Assembly: GCA_910588425.1 (NCBI GenBank)
Contig: CAJUPM010000010.1
Location: 1 to 64,000, forward strand
From: an uncultured Christensenellaceae bacterium
GTDB taxonomy: Bacteria > Bacillota > Clostridia > Christensenellales > Christensenellaceae
DNA length: 64,000 nucleotides
Direction: 5' to 3'
Below, in pieces: positions 32,593 to 41,324 of the stretch. Each line of letters starts with the position of its first letter. Position 1 is the stretch's first letter. Below the pieces are notes generated by a model. It saw nothing but the letters and a program-made list of their open reading frames with translations, was not told the origin of the DNA and did no database searches. The translations under genes were made by a program, and so were the position numbers.

Positions 32593-33333
32593 TTATGCCG
32601 CGGGCTGTTTTTTCGGTTCGGGCAAATGCCGGATGAGGAACGCCTGGAACACGGGCTTTTTGTGCTTGAGCGGCGCATAGAGCGAGAGCGCGCCGGCTGC
32701 CGCGCCGAAAAAGTCCACGATGAGATCCTTCATGGTGTCGATAAGGGCGGCCCGGCCGATGAGGTTGGTCCCGTCCTCCAGTGCGAACTTCTGCATGTTC
32801 ATGCCCAGCAGGCCGTCTGCGGTAAATTCGTAAAACTCCCAGATGACGCCAAAGCTCAGGGCCATCATGAAGGCGCACAGCGCGGCGAAGCCGGCCGGAA
32901 GCCGCTCGATGCCGCCCTCTCCGCAGCAGGCGTTGACGATGGAATAGCCCACGATGGCCAGCACGGCACCGCTGCTGACATGCAAAATATCGTCCCAATG
33001 GGGCACGGCGTAGTAGAAGCGGAACACCTCGCCCAAAAAGGCGGCGCAGAACATAAAGAGATAGTAGTACATCAAAATGCCCGGAGGCAGTTCCAGCCGG
33101 AACACTTTGCGCAGCAGAGCCGGGAGCAGGCAGAGCACAAACGCGCCCAGGCACTGCACGGTCATCAAAGTGAAGTTGGCCTTTGTCTTATGCGGATCTT
33201 CCGCGGCCCAGCTGCCCTCCGGCGTGGTGAGCAGGGTGGCCGTCGTGTAGACGGCGGCGCCAATCAGGCAGAGGGAGACCGACCAAAAGACGATGCGCTC
33301 CCATAATTTTCCGGATTTTAGCTTGTTTTTCAT
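32593..33333 (-). CDS. DUF2238/YjdF-like membrane protein
   Basis: A 246-residue protein with about six hydrophobic helices. HWDDILHVSSGAVLAIVGY and FGVIWEFYEFTAD carry the conserved polar residues (D-D-x2-H and W-E-x2-E) seen in YjdF-like DUF2238 proteins, and DLIVDFFGAAAGAL forms the last helix. The function is unknown; the buried acidic and histidine residues hint at metal binding or catalysis in the membrane. ATG 33331-33333 follows AAGGAGCGAC. It has its own promoter. Confidence 0.78.
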   Translation of the reverse strand: MKNKLKSGKLWERIVFWSVSLCLIGAAVYTTATLLTTPEGSWAAEDPHKTKANFTLMTVQCLGAFVLCLLPALLRKVFRLELPPGILMYYYLFMFCAAFLGEVFRFYYAVPHWDDILHVSSGAVLAIVGYSIVNACCGEGGIERLPAGFAALCAFMMALSFGVIWEFYEFTADGLLGMNMQKFALEDGTNLIGRAALIDTMKDLIVDFFGAAAGALSLYAPLKHKKPVFQAFLIRHLPEPKKQPAA

Positions 33334-33362
33334 GTTGTCGCTCCTTACTTACTGTTGCTGAT

Positions 33363-33390
33363 AGTTTAGCATAACCGATATGCCGGGCAA
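33363..33390 (-). promoter_or_regulatory. promoter of the DUF2238 gene
   Basis: On the minus strand TTGCCC (33390-33385), 16-base spacer, TGC-TAAACT (-10 at 33368-33363). Confidence 0.55.
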
Positions 33391-33405
33391 ATATCACGCC
33401 TGGCG

Positions 33406-34329
33406 CTAGGCCAGGGCGCATAAAACTGCGAAAACGATGATCGTCACGGCGACATACAGGCTCATCTGCGTGTTCATATATTCCTGCTGCGCGTCGTCTT
33501 TTGCATAGACGGAGGTGGAGAAGGGCGCGGGCAGCGAGGAGACGAAGATGACTGCGAAGCGGACGCTCTCCTCCCGCACGCCAAACAGCGAGAGCAGCAG
33601 CAGCGCCAGCAGGCAGACCGGGATGGAGATGATCAGCCGCAGGGTGGAAGTCTTGAGCACGGCGGGCAGCAGCTTTTTATTCAGGCTGAACCCATAGCCC
33701 ACGACGATGAGGATGAGCGGCGTGATGGATTTGGTCAGCATGGCGATGATGGAATCCAGAACCGGGCCGATAGGAGAGCCGAAAATCAGGCGGGAAAGGC
33801 CGGTTAAGTTGCAGAAAACGCCCAGCAGGCAAGCGATGAGCGCCGGGCTGGAAAAGATGTTTTTCAGCGTCTGCCCAATGCCGTCGCCTTTGCCTCCGTT
33901 GAGCATGGGGATATAGAGGCAGAAGAAAAAGAAGCAGGCTCCGATATCCATGCTGGCCAGAAAGCCAAGGCCGGTATCCCCAAAGAGCAGAGGAAACAGC
34001 GCGACGCCCAGCATACCGATTTCATAGGCGCTGCAAAGATAGGGATGGTAGGAAAACCCCCGGCAGGCTTTGCGCGTCGCCAGCCCCAGCAGCAGGGAGG
34101 CGCAGCACATGAGCAGGCAGGTCAGCCCCAGCAGGGCGACCGTCCCAGAAAGCTGGATTTTGGCCAGGGAGTTGAAGAGCGTAACGGGCATGAGGTAGCG
34201 GCTGATGAGTTTTTTCAGGCCGTCGATGCCTTTGGCGTCAAAGACTTTTTTTGTGCGGCAGAGGATGCCAAGGCCAATCAGCACGAGGACGGGCAGAGTG
34301 AGCTCGCAGACGGTGAGCAGTAGATCCAT
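33406..34329 (-). CDS. AEC family transporter
   Basis: A 307-residue membrane protein of the auxin efflux carrier (AEC) superfamily, with ten hydrophobic helices in a five-plus-five arrangement: PVLVLIGLGILCRTK, LPAVLKTSTLRLIISIPVCLLALLLL, VIFVSSLPAPFSTSVYA (conserved Pro/Ser region of the second crossing helix). Bacterial members move malonate, malate or other carboxylates; the substrate is not readable. The longer open frame is rejected for ATG 34327-34329, which has AAAGGAA upstream. Confidence 0.85.
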   Translation of the reverse strand: MDLLLTVCELTLPVLVLIGLGILCRTKKVFDAKGIDGLKKLISRYLMPVTLFNSLAKIQLSGTVALLGLTCLLMCCASLLLGLATRKACRGFSYHPYLCSAYEIGMLGVALFPLLFGDTGLGFLASMDIGACFFFFCLYIPMLNGGKGDGIGQTLKNIFSSPALIACLLGVFCNLTGLSRLIFGSPIGPVLDSIIAMLTKSITPLILIVVGYGFSLNKKLLPAVLKTSTLRLIISIPVCLLALLLLSLFGVREESVRFAVIFVSSLPAPFSTSVYAKDDAQQEYMNTQMSLYVAVTIIVFAVLCALA

Positions 34330-34383
34330 GGAGTGTTCCTTTCTTATGATCCAATCTATTTTCTGTGCGAAGCACAAAATTCC

Positions 34384-34926
34384 TCATTTGGGCAGGCGGT
34401 GCATGATGCGGCAGGCGATCCACTCGCCCGAAACTTTCTCGCCCTGCTGTTTGGTTTTCACATAGGAAAACCCGGCCTTTTCATAGCAGCGGGTGGCTCT
34501 TTGATTATCCACTCTCGGGTCGATACACAGCGCATCGGCCTTCTTTTGCGCAAAGAGATAGCCACAGACCATCTCCAGGCAGCGCGTGCCAATCCCGCGG
34601 CCGAGCAGCTCCGGCTGGCCTAAAAACAGGTCGATGCCATAGGGATGCGCATAGGGGTGCAGAAGCAAGCTCGCCTTTTCCTGCGCATCCGAAATCTCGT
34701 AAAACTGCAAATAGCCGATGGGGCGCTCTTCCTGCAAAATCAGGCAGGAGCAGACGTCTCCCTTTTGCACATGGCGGCGGATGCTGGCGACCTCCCGGGC
34801 CGCATCTCCGCCGTAAAAGCGGGAGATTTCCGGGTGCGAAAGCCAGCTGGTCAGCAGATCGTATTCCTCCGGCTGGCCGAGTAGAGGGCAAAGCGCCAGG
34901 TTATCTTGTTTGCAGAGTATATTCAT
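34384..34926 (-). CDS. GNAT acetyltransferase, AAC(6')-like
   Basis: A 180-residue GNAT protein. The acetyl-CoA loop is seen in LLGRGIGTRCLEM (Q/R-x2-G-x-G/A type), preceded by GIDLFLGQPE and followed by IDPRVDNQRATRCYEKAGF. This run is the arrangement of AAC(6')-type aminoglycoside acetyltransferases, but many GNAT proteins of unknown substrate share it, so resistance cannot be claimed. No SD precedes ATG 34924-34926, and an extended -10 lies only 7 bases upstream, suggesting a leaderless message. The longer frame (to 35022) would start upstream of this promoter. Confidence 0.8.
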   Translation of the reverse strand: MNILCKQDNLALCPLLGQPEEYDLLTSWLSHPEISRFYGGDAAREVASIRRHVQKGDVCSCLILQEERPIGYLQFYEISDAQEKASLLLHPYAHPYGIDLFLGQPELLGRGIGTRCLEMVCGYLFAQKKADALCIDPRVDNQRATRCYEKAGFSYVKTKQQGEKVSGEWIACRIMHRLPK

Positions 34927-34933
34927 AAAAGGT

Positions 34934-34942
34934 ATTGTAGCA
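34934..34942 (-). promoter_or_regulatory. extended -10 promoter of the GNAT gene
   Basis: TGC-TACAAT on the minus strand; the -10 ends 7 bases before the start codon, so transcription would begin at or next to the ATG. Confidence 0.55.
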
Positions 34943-34987
34943 TAAAATGCCAAATTGCGCCATGGAAAAAGCCAAAAAGAGCCAAAC

Positions 34988-35017
34988 AAAAAAGCCGGCA
35001 AAGCGCCGGCCTTTTTT
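34988..35017 (-). terminator. Rho-independent terminator of nagB
   Basis: GCCGGC (34994-34999) and GCCGGC (35005-35010) with AA/TT extensions, T-run on the minus strand; overlaps the stop codon region. Confidence 0.8.
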
Positions 35018-35732
35018 AGCAATCTGACTCATTATAGATGACGGTGAGATTTGGATGCAGCTGTAGGATGGAGGCGGGAACTTCGGGCGTAACCGGCCCA
35101 TAGAGCGCCTTTTCCAGAATTGGCATTTTCTCGGAACCCTGGGAGATGAGCAAAATGCGCTTGGCCTGCATGATAGGCGCGATGCCCATGGTCAGGGCCG
35201 AGCGGGGCTGCTGCTCCGCGGCGTCAAAGAAGCGGGAATTGGCCTCCAGCGTGCGCTGGGTAAGGGCGACTTCGTGCGTGGGCAGAACAAAGCAGTTCGA
35301 AGGCTCGTTAAAGCCGATATGCCCGTTGTGGCCGATGCCCAGCAGCTGCAAATCGATGCCGCCGGCGGCGAGAATGCTGGAATCGTAATTGGCGCACTCT
35401 GCGCTGGCATCTGCGCAGTCTCCCTGGGGGACATGCGTATTTCCCGGCAGGATGTTGATCTGCGAGAAGAGATGTTTCTGCATGAAATAGCGGTAGCTCT
35501 GGGGATGGTCTCCTGCAAGGCCGCGGTATTCATCCAGGTTGAACGTGCGGACCTGGGAAAAATCCAGCTTGCCCTGCTGGTTCCACTCGGCAAGCTGCTG
35601 GTATGCGCCGACCGGGGTTGAGCCGGTGGCGAGGCCGAGGACGGTATCCTGCTTTAGCGCGATCTGCGCGGCGATGATCTTTGCCGCTTCAAAGCTCAGC
35701 TGTGCATAGCTTTTTACATGAATGCTTCTCAT
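35016..35732 (-). CDS. nagB: glucosamine-6-phosphate deaminase
   Basis: Converts glucosamine-6-phosphate to fructose-6-phosphate and ammonia. The 238-residue enzyme shows GLATGSTPVGAYQQL (phosphate loop), FNLDEYRGL (catalytic Asp region), LLGIGHNGHIGFNEP (His-based ring opening) and ALTMGI. It lacks the allosteric C-terminal extension of E. coli NagB, as in Bacillus. ATG 35730-35732 follows AAGGAGAA. Its partner nagA lies 14 kb away (49877), so the two are not an operon here. It has its own promoter. Confidence 0.95.
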   Translation of the reverse strand: MRSIHVKSYAQLSFEAAKIIAAQIALKQDTVLGLATGSTPVGAYQQLAEWNQQGKLDFSQVRTFNLDEYRGLAGDHPQSYRYFMQKHLFSQINILPGNTHVPQGDCADASAECANYDSSILAAGGIDLQLLGIGHNGHIGFNEPSNCFVLPTHEVALTQRTLEANSRFFDAAEQQPRSALTMGIAPIMQAKRILLISQGSEKMPILEKALYGPVTPEVPASILQLHPNLTVIYNESDC

Positions 35733-35759
35733 GGTATTCTCCTTTGAAAAGATAGCACT

Positions 35760-35788
35760 ATCATACCATGAAACCGCGGGACAAGCAA
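35760..35788 (-). promoter_or_regulatory. nagB promoter
   Basis: On the minus strand TTGCTT (35788-35783), 17-base spacer, TGG-TATGAT (-10 at 35765-35760). Confidence 0.65.
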
Positions 35789-35813
35789 CGGAAAAATGCC
35801 TCATGATTTTTGC

Positions 35814-35847
35814 GCAAAAAAAGAGGGCGAAATGCCCTCTTTTGGTT
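35814..35847 (-). terminator. terminator of the ABC importer operon
   Basis: AAGAGGGC (35821-35828), loop GAAAT, GCCCTCTT (35834-35841), with seven A on the left giving a T-run on the minus strand. Confidence 0.88.
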
Positions 35848-37331
35848 TATTCCTCCATGGCTTTGGCCGCTTCGCCAGGAGCAGGGGATTTTCCGGCAAC
35901 CTGGAGCTTGGGCTTCGCGATGGTTTTCCATGCATGCATGGCCAGAGAAACCGCGATGACGCCGTATGCCACAAACACGCGGAAATACTCGCCCAGCATC
36001 GCGCTGGAGAAGAGCGCCTGGCCAGCCTGCGGCGCGATGATAAACAGCGTGTGGAATAGGATAACGCCCACGATAGCCTGTTTGTTCGTCGCCTTCTGGA
36101 CGGATGCGCCGCCGACTAACAGCGCCGCGATGGCGAACTGGCCAACCTGCGAATGCGCGCCGTAGGTGGAGAAGGTGCCCAGGTTTTGCAGCGAGATGAG
36201 CTGCCCCCAGCTGGCCAGCACAGTGGAGAGCACCATGGCGATGATGCGCGTGCGGTTGACGTTGATGCCGGCAGAGTTGGCAACCGTGCGGTTCTGGCCG
36301 ACTGTGCGCATGTTCTGGCCCAGGCGCGTTTTCATGAGCACGCTGTTGAAGATGCACAGACCGATGATGCAAAGATACGTCATGGCGGGCAGCGTTACAT
36401 ACAGCAGAACCTCCTCAATCGCCGGGATAAACGTCAGCGCATAGAGGATGCCCGCGGCGATGATAGCCGCAACAGAGCGCTTCCAGTTGAACTTCTCGCT
36501 CTTCTTGATGAATTTCATCCAGACGATGCGTCCCAGCTGATAGAGCACCGTGCCGGCCACGGCCAGTTCTACGGCCGAGAGCAGCAGGATGCCGTTCTGG
36601 TTCAAAAATGCCTCGATAAAGGGGATAAACGTCAGCGCGTAGGCGATCAGCGCGCCACCCAGAACCCCGAGAGATTTTTTCCAGTTTACCTGTTTTTTGG
36701 TGATCAGGCGGATGAGCAGCGAGAGAACCATAACCGCGACGACAGCGTAGAAGGCAATCTCCACCATGGTGAGCAGGGAGATATTATCCAGCGCGTACTT
36801 GAGGTTATCCTTCAGGTCGATGGTGTTCTTGACGCCCACGCCGCCGGCGATGATCAGTTCCGGGTTGTTTACCGGGATGACGCCGCCGATGATGAACAGG
36901 AAAAGCACCTGATAAAGGCCGTCTGCAAAATAGCCCAGCACCATGCCGCCGATCATCTCGGCGCCTTTCATCTTATTGAAGACGATGCCGATAAGCATGC
37001 CGAACAGCGCTGCCAGGGGCGTCGCGATGAGCAGGGCCAGCAGAAAGCCGCCGATGCCCGTAAAGCCCCAGTAGACCACGCAGAAGATGGCGATCTGCGC
37101 CGCCATCGCGCCAATGGTAATGCCGAAGTTCAGCCCAAGGCCTGCGAGCACCGGGATGATGAGCGCGAGCACGATGAAACTGTTGCGGCCGATGCGGGTG
37201 AACAGCTCGCCAGCGACGAAAGTCAGCGGCTTATCTGCCACTGCGATAGCCAAAATGCACAGGATGGCGAACAGAATGACAACTTTATTATCCGAAAGGC
37301 TTTTGCCTAACTTCTTTTTCCAGCTATTCAC
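35847..37331 (-). CDS. ABC transporter permease (CUT2/nucleoside-importer type) with internal duplication
   Basis: A 494-residue BPD_transp_2 permease, partner of the next permease. The N-terminal half (LNFGITIGAMAAQIAIF, GMLIGIVFNKMKGAEMIGGMVLGY) and C-terminal half (MRTVGQNRTVANSAGINVNRTRIIAMVLSTVLASWGQLI, ALLVGGASVQKAT) match the family, which is usually 310-370 residues. The surplus is a tandem repeat of about 66 residues: LLTMVEIAF...VNWKKSLG...ALIAYALTFIPFIEAFL (about 178-243) and LLLSAVELA...FNWKRSVA...GILYALTFIPAIEEVLL (about 244-309). The start is GTG 37329-37331, overlapping the previous gene by 8 bases, behind AGGAGG. Last gene of the importer operon. Confidence 0.9.
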   Translation of the reverse strand: MNSWKKKLGKSLSDNKVVILFAILCILAIAVADKPLTFVAGELFTRIGRNSFIVLALIIPVLAGLGLNFGITIGAMAAQIAIFCVVYWGFTGIGGFLLALLIATPLAALFGMLIGIVFNKMKGAEMIGGMVLGYFADGLYQVLFLFIIGGVIPVNNPELIIAGGVGVKNTIDLKDNLKYALDNISLLTMVEIAFYAVVAVMVLSLLIRLITKKQVNWKKSLGVLGGALIAYALTFIPFIEAFLNQNGILLLSAVELAVAGTVLYQLGRIVWMKFIKKSEKFNWKRSVAAIIAAGILYALTFIPAIEEVLLYVTLPAMTYLCIIGLCIFNSVLMKTRLGQNMRTVGQNRTVANSAGINVNRTRIIAMVLSTVLASWGQLISLQNLGTFSTYGAHSQVGQFAIAALLVGGASVQKATNKQAIVGVILFHTLFIIAPQAGQALFSSAMLGEYFRVFVAYGVIAVSLAMHAWKTIAKPKLQVAGKSPAPGEAAKAMEE

Positions 37332-38409
37332 GAGAGCTACCTCCTGTCTTGGTGAGCGCATAGAGGATGATGCCGTTGGAGATGACGATTCTGGCAACTT
37401 CCGAGAGGTTTCCTTCGGGCAGAATCAGGTTGGCCACCGGGAGCGCCACGGCCAGTACGCCCTGGAACAGGAACGCGCCCAGGATGACGTGGGAAATCCG
37501 GGAGCGGTTGGTGGTCGCGCCGCCGATCAGCACAGCCGCGACACACTGGAAGCCCATCATGAGCGGCGCATTATACAGCTGCAAAAAGCCGTAGCTCTGG
37601 GCATAGACGATGATGCCGACAGCGCCCAGCGCCGTGGAGATGACCGTTCCCAAAATGCGCATACGGTTGACGTTGATGCCCGAAGCCCGGGCAAACATGG
37701 GGTTATTGCCCACGGCGCTCATGGCCATGCCCTTTTTGGAGCGCAGGAACAGCCACATGAGCAGGCAGGCGCCCAGGAAGAAGAGCACCAGGCCGGTGGG
37801 GAAATACACGCCGTTTTCTCCGCCGATGTAGAAGCCGCCGGCGTTATTGAGCACAGAGCCAAAGGAAGTTTCCAGGCCGATGGTATTGCGCAGACCCTCG
37901 CCGCCCAGCGGCCAGATGAGCTCGCCGCTCGTAAAGGGGAGCACCAGCCACATGATGTTCATAAAGGCGATGATGGAGAAGCCGACATAAGTCGAGACGG
38001 TCATCTCGTCGCCCTTGACGCGGTTGAGCAGAATGCCGTAGCCCCAGCCGATGAGAGAGGAGAACAGCACGCCCAGCAAAATAGCGACGATCAACGCCAT
38101 CCAGGGGGCAAACCAGCCGAGGGCCGGGTTGGTCGCGATGCCCAGCTGAATCGAGATGAGCGCGCCCAGCAGCCCGCCGACGATGCCCAGCGAGATGCCG
38201 AAGTTCAGCCCGATGCCGCTCTGCACGGCCGGAACCATGGCCAGAACGAGAATGCCATACATCGCGCCGCGGTTAATGACATCGCCGATCAAACCAGGGA
38301 TAGAAAGCCCCAGCGGCCCGGCAGAAAAGAGCAGCAGCAGGAAGAAGCTGATGATGATAATTCTGGGAAGGCCGATTTTCTGATAGAGTTTTTTGATTTT
38401 TTCGCCCAT
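37324..38409 (-). CDS. ABC transporter permease (CUT2/nucleoside-importer type)
   Basis: A 361-residue BPD_transp_2 permease with eight to ten helices. Family landmarks are LNFGISLGIVGGLLGALISI, GYGILLNRVKGDEMTVSTYVGFS, SAVGNNPMFARASGINVNRMRILGTVISTALGAVGII (the conserved G-x-N-x-A-R-x-x-G-I-N region that contacts the ATPase) and AVLIGGATTNRSR. It probably forms a heterodimer with the longer permease, as NupP and NupQ do. It begins two bases after the ATPase gene and its end overlaps the next start. Confidence 0.92.
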   Translation of the reverse strand: MGEKIKKLYQKIGLPRIIIISFFLLLLFSAGPLGLSIPGLIGDVINRGAMYGILVLAMVPAVQSGIGLNFGISLGIVGGLLGALISIQLGIATNPALGWFAPWMALIVAILLGVLFSSLIGWGYGILLNRVKGDEMTVSTYVGFSIIAFMNIMWLVLPFTSGELIWPLGGEGLRNTIGLETSFGSVLNNAGGFYIGGENGVYFPTGLVLFFLGACLLMWLFLRSKKGMAMSAVGNNPMFARASGINVNRMRILGTVISTALGAVGIIVYAQSYGFLQLYNAPLMMGFQCVAAVLIGGATTNRSRISHVILGAFLFQGVLAVALPVANLILPEGNLSEVARIVISNGIILYALTKTGGSSRE

Positions 38410-38411
38410 GT

Positions 38412-39998
38412 TTAGTTGCCTCCTTCCACTTTGCTGCCAGACATTGCGAGGCCAAATTCGGCGTCCGGCGCATCCGGGTTCATGATGCTGGCCAGCTTGC
38501 CGTCGCTGATGATGGCGATACGGTCGCAGACAGAGCGCAGCTCCACCAGCTCAGACGAGACGACGATGATCGTCTTGCCCATTTCGCGGTTGATTTTGGC
38601 CAAATATTCCAGCACGAGTTTTTTCGCGCCGATATCGATGCCGCGGGTCGGCTCGGAGACGATGAGCACATCCGGATCCATGGTCAGCGCCCGAGCCAGG
38701 CAGACCTTTTGCTGGTTGCCGCCCGAGAGATCTCCGGCGTGCTGGCGCGGGCCAGTGCAGCGAATATCCAGAAGCTTGATCATCTCATTCGCGTGGGCAC
38801 GGATTTTCTTGGTATCCATCATGCCGAATTTCAGGAACTGTTTTTTGATCTGGATGGCGGAAAAGACGATGTTTTCCTCGATGCTCTCATCCAGCAGCAG
38901 GCCGACGCCCCGGCGGTCTTCCGAGACCGAAGCGATGCCATTGCGCAGAGCCTCGCCAAGGTTATTCAGATTGAGTTTTTTGCCAAAGACTTCCACCGTT
39001 CCGGAGGATTCGTAGATGCCCATGATGCCATTGGGAATGCCGATTTTGCCCTGGCCGGCCAGGCCGCCGATGCCGAAAATCTCTCCCTTGCGGATATCCA
39101 GGTCGACGCCTTTGACCATCTCACCCGGCATGGCCACGCAGAAATCCCGGATTTTCACGGCAATATCGTTTTCATCGATAGAGCGGGAGTCCTCCTCCGC
39201 GGCATCCACCAGCTTTTCCACTTTGCGGCCGATCATCAGCTCTGCGATGTCCGTAACGCTGGTATCGGCGATCTCTTTATGCGCGACGAATTCGCCATCC
39301 CGCAGAATAGTAACCGAATCGGCGACGGCCATAACCTCATCCAGCCGGTGCGTGATGAAGATGATGGCAATGCCGCTCTCGGCGATTTTCTTCATGGTTT
39401 GTAGAAGGTTTTCTGCCTCTGTTTCGGTGAGCACGGCCGTCGGCTCGTCGAACACCAAAAGCTTGATGCCGGTTTTATCGATCTCCCGGGCGATCTCCAC
39501 AAACTGCATATACCCAACGGGCATCCCGCGGATATATTCCTCTTCGCTGACGCCCAGCCCGACGGTATCCAGCGCCTTGCGGGCGTCTTTTGCCATCGCC
39601 TCGGAATCCAGCGTCTCCATCTGTTTGCCAAAGATGCGGCTGGCCAGATTCGGGCGGCTGATCTCCCGGCCAATTTTGATGTTTTCCGTGATGGTAAAGC
39701 CGGGGATGAGCATGAACTCCTGGTGCACCATACCGATGCCGTATTCGATCGCCTCATGCGGGGCGCGAATGGCGGCAGGCTGTCCGCCGATCTCAACCGT
39801 CCCCTCAAAGCCGCCTGTGGAGTGGATGACGGGCATGCCAAACAGGATGTTCATCAGCGTGGATTTGCCGGCGCCGTTTTCTCCCATGAGCGCGTGGATT
39901 TCCCCAGGCTTAACGGCCAGGGAAACATCTTTGAGCACCCGGTTGCCAAAATACTCTTTGGAGATGTTGTCCATTTTCAGGACATATTGGGTTTCCAA
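38412..39998 (-). CDS. ABC importer ATP-binding protein, two fused cassettes (CUT2 type)
   Basis: A 528-residue protein with two nucleotide-binding domains, the MglA/RbsA/NupO layout. Cassette 1 has Walker A GENGAGKST and Walker B LLVFDEPTAVL but no standard LSGGQ. Cassette 2 has a degenerate Walker A (GLAGQGKIGIPNG, no GKS/T) and an intact signature LSGGNQQK with Walker B LIVSEPTRGID. Thus one composite site is probably hydrolytic, as usual for this class. It energises uptake through the two downstream permeases. ATG 39996-39998 is preceded by AAGGAGGTA. Confidence 0.93.
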   Translation of the reverse strand: METQYVLKMDNISKEYFGNRVLKDVSLAVKPGEIHALMGENGAGKSTLMNILFGMPVIHSTGGFEGTVEIGGQPAAIRAPHEAIEYGIGMVHQEFMLIPGFTITENIKIGREISRPNLASRIFGKQMETLDSEAMAKDARKALDTVGLGVSEEEYIRGMPVGYMQFVEIAREIDKTGIKLLVFDEPTAVLTETEAENLLQTMKKIAESGIAIIFITHRLDEVMAVADSVTILRDGEFVAHKEIADTSVTDIAELMIGRKVEKLVDAAEEDSRSIDENDIAVKIRDFCVAMPGEMVKGVDLDIRKGEIFGIGGLAGQGKIGIPNGIMGIYESSGTVEVFGKKLNLNNLGEALRNGIASVSEDRRGVGLLLDESIEENIVFSAIQIKKQFLKFGMMDTKKIRAHANEMIKLLDIRCTGPRQHAGDLSGGNQQKVCLARALTMDPDVLIVSEPTRGIDIGAKKLVLEYLAKINREMGKTIIVVSSELVELRSVCDRIAIISDGKLASIMNPDAPDAEFGLAMSGSKVEGGN

Positions 39999-40069
39999 CG
40001 GAATACCTCCTTTATATCATATAGTAAAAACTGTTTTAAAGCCTTTTTGGTGGCTGTGGTTTGCAAAGA

Positions 40070-40109
40070 TAAAATAAAATCTGTCGGCTTGCCGTACAAG
40101 CCGACAGAC
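40070..40109 (-). terminator. partial terminator between the binding-protein and ATPase genes
   Basis: CTGTCGGCTTG (40081-40091) and CAAGCCGACAG (40097-40107), an 11-bp perfect stem, followed on the minus strand by ATTTTATTTT. Such a site would let the binding protein be made in excess. Confidence 0.7.
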
Positions 40110-40130
40110 CTTATTCGCTGTCAAAGATTT

Positions 40131-41324
40131 TTACTTGGAAAAATCGACATAATCGCACATGATGGAGAAGTAGTTCTTATAAACTTCGCCCGTCTCCTCG
40201 TCGTCGAGGTTGCGGATGGAAGCCTTATCTTCGCCGCCGGCGATTTTCTTGATGATGCCGAGCAGAACTTCCTCATCCAACGTGCCGTTGGTGCGGCCTT
40301 CGCAGAACTCGATGCCATATTCAACGCCAGCCTGAACCATCAGCATGTTGACCGGGATCGGCCAAGTGGACATTCTGCTTTCCTGGCCGACAGCTGTCAA
40401 CTTCTCTTTGATCTGGGAGAGCATGTAGTCGACGTCGCCCTCGTGGCCGGTAACATCGATGCTCAGCGCTGCGGGATAGCCGTGATACGGGCTCGGGCAG
40501 CACTGCTGCGGGAAGATAGCGCCCTGCTGGGAAATGGAGACGATAAGCGGCTCCATCATAGAGCAGTTGGTCGCGAAGAAAGCGGTATCCTTGCCGTATT
40601 TCTCAACCTGGCGCGGAACATCCTCCAGGATGAACTGCTGTGCGCCGGAGACGCCAGCATCGCTGGTCGGGTCGGGAGCGTTGACATCGACATACTCCAG
40701 GCCAAGCTCCTGGCACTTCGCGATCATCTTCTCGCGGCGTGCGGCGATGGTGGAGTAGGAAAGGTGGCGTGCGAAGGAATAGTGGATGAACGTCTTTGCG
40801 CCCATATCAGCAGCCTTCTGAACAATGGCATCGCCCGTCAGAATCTCCTCGATGGAAAGGATGATATCCGCCTTGCTGGAGATGACACCGGGATCCTCGC
40901 CGGGAACACCGCAGATGACCAGGATGTCGGGGCGGGTCTCGCGCACCTTATCGATGGCAGCGGAAGCGCCGGGGATAGCCTGAACAAACACGATGACCTT
41001 CACTTCCGGATCCGAAGCCAGCGCAACGAGGTTGGCGATGACGGTCTCGGTCTCGGTTGTAAAGTTGTCGGGGTAGGTTGCGGTAATGACATTGTCATAG
41101 GTCGCAGCCATTTTCTGAGCAGCCTGATATTCCTCTTCACCCTGGGAGACAGTGCCGGTGTAGATGGCGATCTTATAGGGCTCGACATCACCTTGGTTGT
41201 CGTCCGGAGTGTTTGCGGATTCAGAAGGCTCGTTGCTCGGAGTTTCGGGGGCGCTGGAACGGCATGCTGCAAACGAGAATACCATGACAAGCGCCAGAAG
41301 CAAACAAGTGAGTTTCTTCATCAT
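40131..41324 (-). CDS. DUF3798 substrate-binding lipoprotein
   Basis: A 397-residue exported lipoprotein: Lys-rich start, hydrophobic LTCLLLALVMVFSF, lipobox SFAAC with the modified cysteine, then a Ser/Pro/Glu linker. The rest matches DUF3798: IAIYTGTVSQGEEEYQAA, ATYPDNFTTETET, VIVFVQAIPGASAAIDKVRETRPD, KTFIHYSFARHLSY, APDPTSDAGVSGAQQFILEDVPRQVEKYGKDTAFFATNCSM. It looks like a periplasmic-binding-protein fold related to type I sugar binders. The ligand is unknown. ATG 41322-41324 is preferred over the next ATG by SD spacing (GGAGG, 9 bases). Confidence 0.9.
   Translation of the reverse strand: MMKKLTCLLLALVMVFSFAACRSSAPETPSNEPSESANTPDDNQGDVEPYKIAIYTGTVSQGEEEYQAAQKMAATYDNVITATYPDNFTTETETVIANLVALASDPEVKVIVFVQAIPGASAAIDKVRETRPDILVICGVPGEDPGVISSKADIILSIEEILTGDAIVQKAADMGAKTFIHYSFARHLSYSTIAARREKMIAKCQELGLEYVDVNAPDPTSDAGVSGAQQFILEDVPRQVEKYGKDTAFFATNCSMMEPLIVSISQQGAIFPQQCCPSPYHGYPAALSIDVTGHEGDVDYMLSQIKEKLTAVGQESRMSTWPIPVNMLMVQAGVEYGIEFCEGRTNGTLDEEVLLGIIKKIAGGEDKASIRNLDDEETGEVYKNYFSIMCDYVDFSK

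Noticed and set aside
36153..38415. Long plus-strand frames (385 and 442 codons) opposite the ABC permease genes
   Set aside because: Low-complexity Asp/His/Arg/Gln-rich mirror frames of well-supported minus-strand genes; no SD or motif.
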